From JAMXLO01 sp963791495 (GTDB lineage: Bacteria; Pseudomonadota; Alphaproteobacteria; Acetobacterales; Acetobacteraceae): a stretch of 64,000 nucleotides of DNA. The notes beneath the pieces are model-generated. The model ran no database searches and had not been told where the DNA came from. It saw nothing but the letters and a program-made list of their open reading frames with translations. The translations under genes were made by a program, and so were the position numbers. This document shows, in pieces, positions 59,419-64,000 of this stretch. The stretch covers positions 1 through 64,000 of the forward strand of contig CAWBST010000029.1 in NCBI GenBank assembly GCA_963791495.1. Direction: 5' to 3'. The stretch's first letter is position 1. Every line of letters starts with the position of its first letter.

Positions 59419-60043
59419 ATGGCTGGATCAGACTGGCAGATCAGCGGCGAATACATGGAGAGCTGCAACTGCGACTATCTGTGCCCGTGCATCTTCACCA
59501 ATCCGCAGGCCGAGGTGACCCATGACCACTGCACGGCCGCGCTGATCTTCCGCATCGACAAGGGGCAGCGAGGCAGCACCGATCTCGCGGGGCTGTGCTT
59601 CGCGCTGGTGCTGCGCTCCGGCAAGGTCATGGCCGACGGCGACTGGGTCTTCGCCGGCGTGGTGGACGAGCGCGCCGACACGGCGCAGCGCGCGGCTCTG
59701 TCCGCCATCGTCAGCGGCGACGCCGGCGGGCCTCCCGGCGATGATCCGCAGCAACCTGGTGAGCGACTTCCGCGGCGTGGCATTCAAGCCGATCGAGTTC
59801 AAGATGGAAGGCCTGAAGCGCTCGGTCTCAATTCCCGATGTCCTCTCGTTCGAGATCGAGGGCGTGGCGTCGCGCAACCGCAGCGGCGAGCCGTTCTACA
59901 TCGACAATACCGCGCATCCGGCCGGCAGGCGTCTTGCACTGGCGCGTGCCGGGCAACTGCATGTGCACGGGTTCGGGCTCGACCTCGACATGGTCGGCAA
60001 GGGCAACAACGGCCACTTCGCGCCATTTGCCTGGGCGGTGTAG
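59419..60043 (+). pseudogene. DUF1326 protein with Cys-rich N-terminus, one frameshift
   Basis: About 208 residues when mended. The first frame has ESCNCDYLCPCIF (Cys-x-Cys-x3-Cys-x-Cys, likely metal-binding), TDLAGLCFALVLRSGK and then leaves frame near 59735 (cctcccggcg, one extra C). The second frame gives MIRSNLVSDFRGVAFKPIEF and the conserved C-terminal part ending FAPFAWAV. DUF1326 proteins are often paired with DUF2182 membrane proteins, as here. The function is unknown; a metal-related or envelope role is suggested by the Cys cluster and partner. Confidence 0.8.
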
Positions 60044-60052
60044 GCCGCGCGC

Positions 60053-60826
60053 GTGAGGCTGGCACCATCGCAGCTTCTGCGGCACGAGCGCGCCGTCGTT
60101 CTGCTGGCGCTTGCCGGCGTGACGGCGATCGCCTGGCTGTACCTGTTCATCGCCCGTCAGAACATGGACATGTCGATGGACGCGATGAGCGATATGCCCG
60201 ACATGCCCGACATGGTGATGCCGTTCGCCGCCCCGTGGGTCTTCGCCATGTGGTGGGTGATGATGCTCGGCATGATGTTGCCGAGTGCGGCGCCGATGAT
60301 CCTGACGTTTGCCGCGCTGCAGCGGCGGAAGCGGGAGCGCGACCAACCCTACGTGCCGACGGCGATGTTCGTCGCCGGGTATCTGGTCGTGTGGGGTGTC
60401 TTCAGTCTGGCGGCCACGGCGGCGCAGTGGGCGCTGCAGCAGGGCGCCCTGCTGTCCCCGATGCTGGCGCTGACCAGTCCGCTGGCGGGCGGCGTGTTGT
60501 TCATCCTGGCGGGGATCTATCAATTCACGCCGCTCAAGAACGCCTGCCTGCGTCAATGCCGTTCACCGTTCGCATTCGTGCTCAACCACTGGCGCGACGG
60601 CAGTTATGGCGCGCTGCGCATGGGCGCTAGCCACGGCCTCTATTGCCTCGGCTGCTGCTGGGTCCTGATGGCACTGCTGTTCGCGGTCGGCGTGATGAAC
60701 CTCATAGGGGTGGCGGTAATCGCGGCGCTCGTGTTCGTCGAGAAGCTGCTGCGCGGCGGCGTCTGGGTCGGACGAGCCGGCGGGGGTGCGATGGCGGTGT
60801 TCGGCGTGTGGCTGATGGTGCAGTGA
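60053..60826 (+). CDS. DUF2182 integral membrane protein, probable metal-linked partner of DUF1326
   Basis: 257 residues from GTG 60053, nine bases after the DUF1326 stop. About six TM helices; the loop after TM1 is very rich in Met and Asp (MDMSMDAMSDMPDMPD), which suggests soft-metal (copper-like) contact on the periplasmic side. Other landmarks are WWVMMLGMMLPSAAPMIL, PLKNACLRQCRSP (two Cys) and GLYCLGCCWVLM. DUF2182 members are described as predicted metal-binding membrane proteins. Confidence 0.82.
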   Translation: MRLAPSQLLRHERAVVLLALAGVTAIAWLYLFIARQNMDMSMDAMSDMPDMPDMVMPFAAPWVFAMWWVMMLGMMLPSAAPMILTFAALQRRKRERDQPYVPTAMFVAGYLVVWGVFSLAATAAQWALQQGALLSPMLALTSPLAGGVLFILAGIYQFTPLKNACLRQCRSPFAFVLNHWRDGSYGALRMGASHGLYCLGCCWVLMALLFAVGVMNLIGVAVIAALVFVEKLLRGGVWVGRAGGGAMAVFGVWLMVQ

Positions 60827-60845
60827 GCGACGCCGGGCCCATTGC

Positions 60846-61343
60846 ATGCAGCATTCCAATCCGCCATTCGATCCGCTATTGAAGCGGATATCGAAGAAAG
60901 CCAAGCCCGTCCCGATGTCAGTTCTGTCCGGTCTCAGCCTGTCCTCGGCCGACCACGCCCTCATCGCCGCCGCGCACGACGTTCTGGCGCGACACTACAA
61001 GCCATTCTGGCATACCGTTGCGGCAGCCATTCGCGGACAGGACGGGCGTATCTGGACCGGCCTGCACCTCGGCGCCACGGTGGGGCGGCTGTCGATCTGC
61101 GCCGAGGCGGTGGCGCTTGGCCGCGCGCTGCTGGAGGGCGACGGCAGGATAGAAGCCGTTGTGGCGGTGCGTCATCCGAAGCCCGATGAGGCCGATCGCG
61201 CGTTGGCCGTGGTGCCGCCCTGCGGCGGCTGCCGGGAGATGTTCCTCGATCACTGTCCCGATGCGCTGGTGATCGTCCATGGCCCCAAGGGGCTGGCAAA
61301 ACTGCCGGTAAGGCAACTGTTGCAGCTGCCGTACCGGCGATAG
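60846..61343 (+). CDS. Cytidine deaminase-fold protein
   Basis: 165 residues. Zinc site: CAEAVALGRALLEG (Cys-Ala-Glu, catalytic Glu) and PPCGGCREMFLDH (Cys-x-x-Cys), the CDA pattern. It is longer at the N-terminus than usual CDA (about 130), so a start at ATG 60915 (MSVLSGLSLSSADHALIAAA) may be real. Cytidine/deoxycytidine deaminases recycle pyrimidines; relatives in this branch include blasticidin-S deaminase-like proteins. Follows the DUF2182 gene by 19 bp in the same direction. Confidence 0.8.
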   Translation: MQHSNPPFDPLLKRISKKAKPVPMSVLSGLSLSSADHALIAAAHDVLARHYKPFWHTVAAAIRGQDGRIWTGLHLGATVGRLSICAEAVALGRALLEGDGRIEAVVAVRHPKPDEADRALAVVPPCGGCREMFLDHCPDALVIVHGPKGLAKLPVRQLLQLPYRR

Positions 61344-61437
61344 CGCTGTCGGGCAGAACCGCCCCGGGGTGACAGAGGCAGGAGGGCTGGGCTACTTCCT
61401 GTCCCTTCGCCTTGTTTGCAACAGACCCAGCGTGCCA

Positions 61438-64000
<2,563 letters not shown>

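Overview
The window reads as chromosomal DNA of a high-GC alphaproteobacterium. The rpmI-rplT-pheS-pheT block, LepA and AlaS, the FCD-type GntR regulator with Frc/Oxc, the LivFGHM transporter and the many SDR and flavin oxidoreductases would fit Rhodospirillales, possibly Acetobacteraceae. The family-level placement is inference, not read from a marker gene.

Layout. (1) 1-9.7 kb: a lower-GC (estimated by eye) minus-strand polysaccharide or glycan cluster, cut at its distal end by an ISAs1-type insertion sequence. It contains a glycosyltransferase, a protein with repeated 'WD'-type modules, a triple-GT4 fusion protein, a GT61 enzyme and the 5' stub of a methyltransferase. Most of these carry single-base frameshifts. 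(2) 9.7-16.2 kb: an oxalate and C1 region with a hydratase of the 2-keto-4-pentenoate type, a formyltransferase-fold protein, a cupin, formyl-CoA transferase (frc), oxalyl-CoA decarboxylase (oxc) and a GntR regulator. gntR-oxc-frc is one minus-strand operon. (3) 16.4-25.6 kb: a plus-strand run of livG-livF-livH-livM (no binding protein), a lipoprotein membrane-fusion protein and RND pump, an SDR and a carboxymuconolactone-decarboxylase-like protein. (4) 25.6-28.9 kb: a class III aminotransferase-fold enzyme and lepA. (5) 29-40.9 kb: mixed accessory genes, including an FAD/NAD(P)-binding protein, a HAD hydrolase, a prokaryotic ionotropic-glutamate-receptor-like channel, LysR and AraC regulators, a cupin closely resembling hydroxynitrile lyase cupins, two SDRs, a serine hydrolase, a glutamine-synthetase-family enzyme and a peptidoglycan-binding lipoprotein. 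(6) 40.9-45.2 kb: the translation block pheT-pheS-rplT-rpmI, with palindromic intergenic repeats. (7) 45.8-51.8 kb: an unrecognised 507-residue protein, an isoprenylcysteine-methyltransferase-like membrane protein, and a transmembrane Ser/Thr kinase overlapping an OmpA-like lipoprotein. (8) 51.9-59.4 kb: a putative catabolic cluster with two SDRs, an alpha/beta-hydrolase lacking the nucleophile serine, two luciferase-like flavin monooxygenases and an acyl-CoA synthetase, with a MazEF-type toxin-antitoxin pair inside it. (9) 59.4-64 kb: a DUF1326/DUF2182 pair, a cytidine-deaminase-fold protein and alaS, which runs off the end.

A feature of the whole window is single-base frameshifts, several in short homopolymer runs. 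About nine lie in the first 8 kb and about five in the remaining 55 kb. They may be sequencing indels, real gene decay, or both, so frameshifted genes are entered as pseudogene with this caveat. No tRNA, rRNA or CRISPR array was seen.
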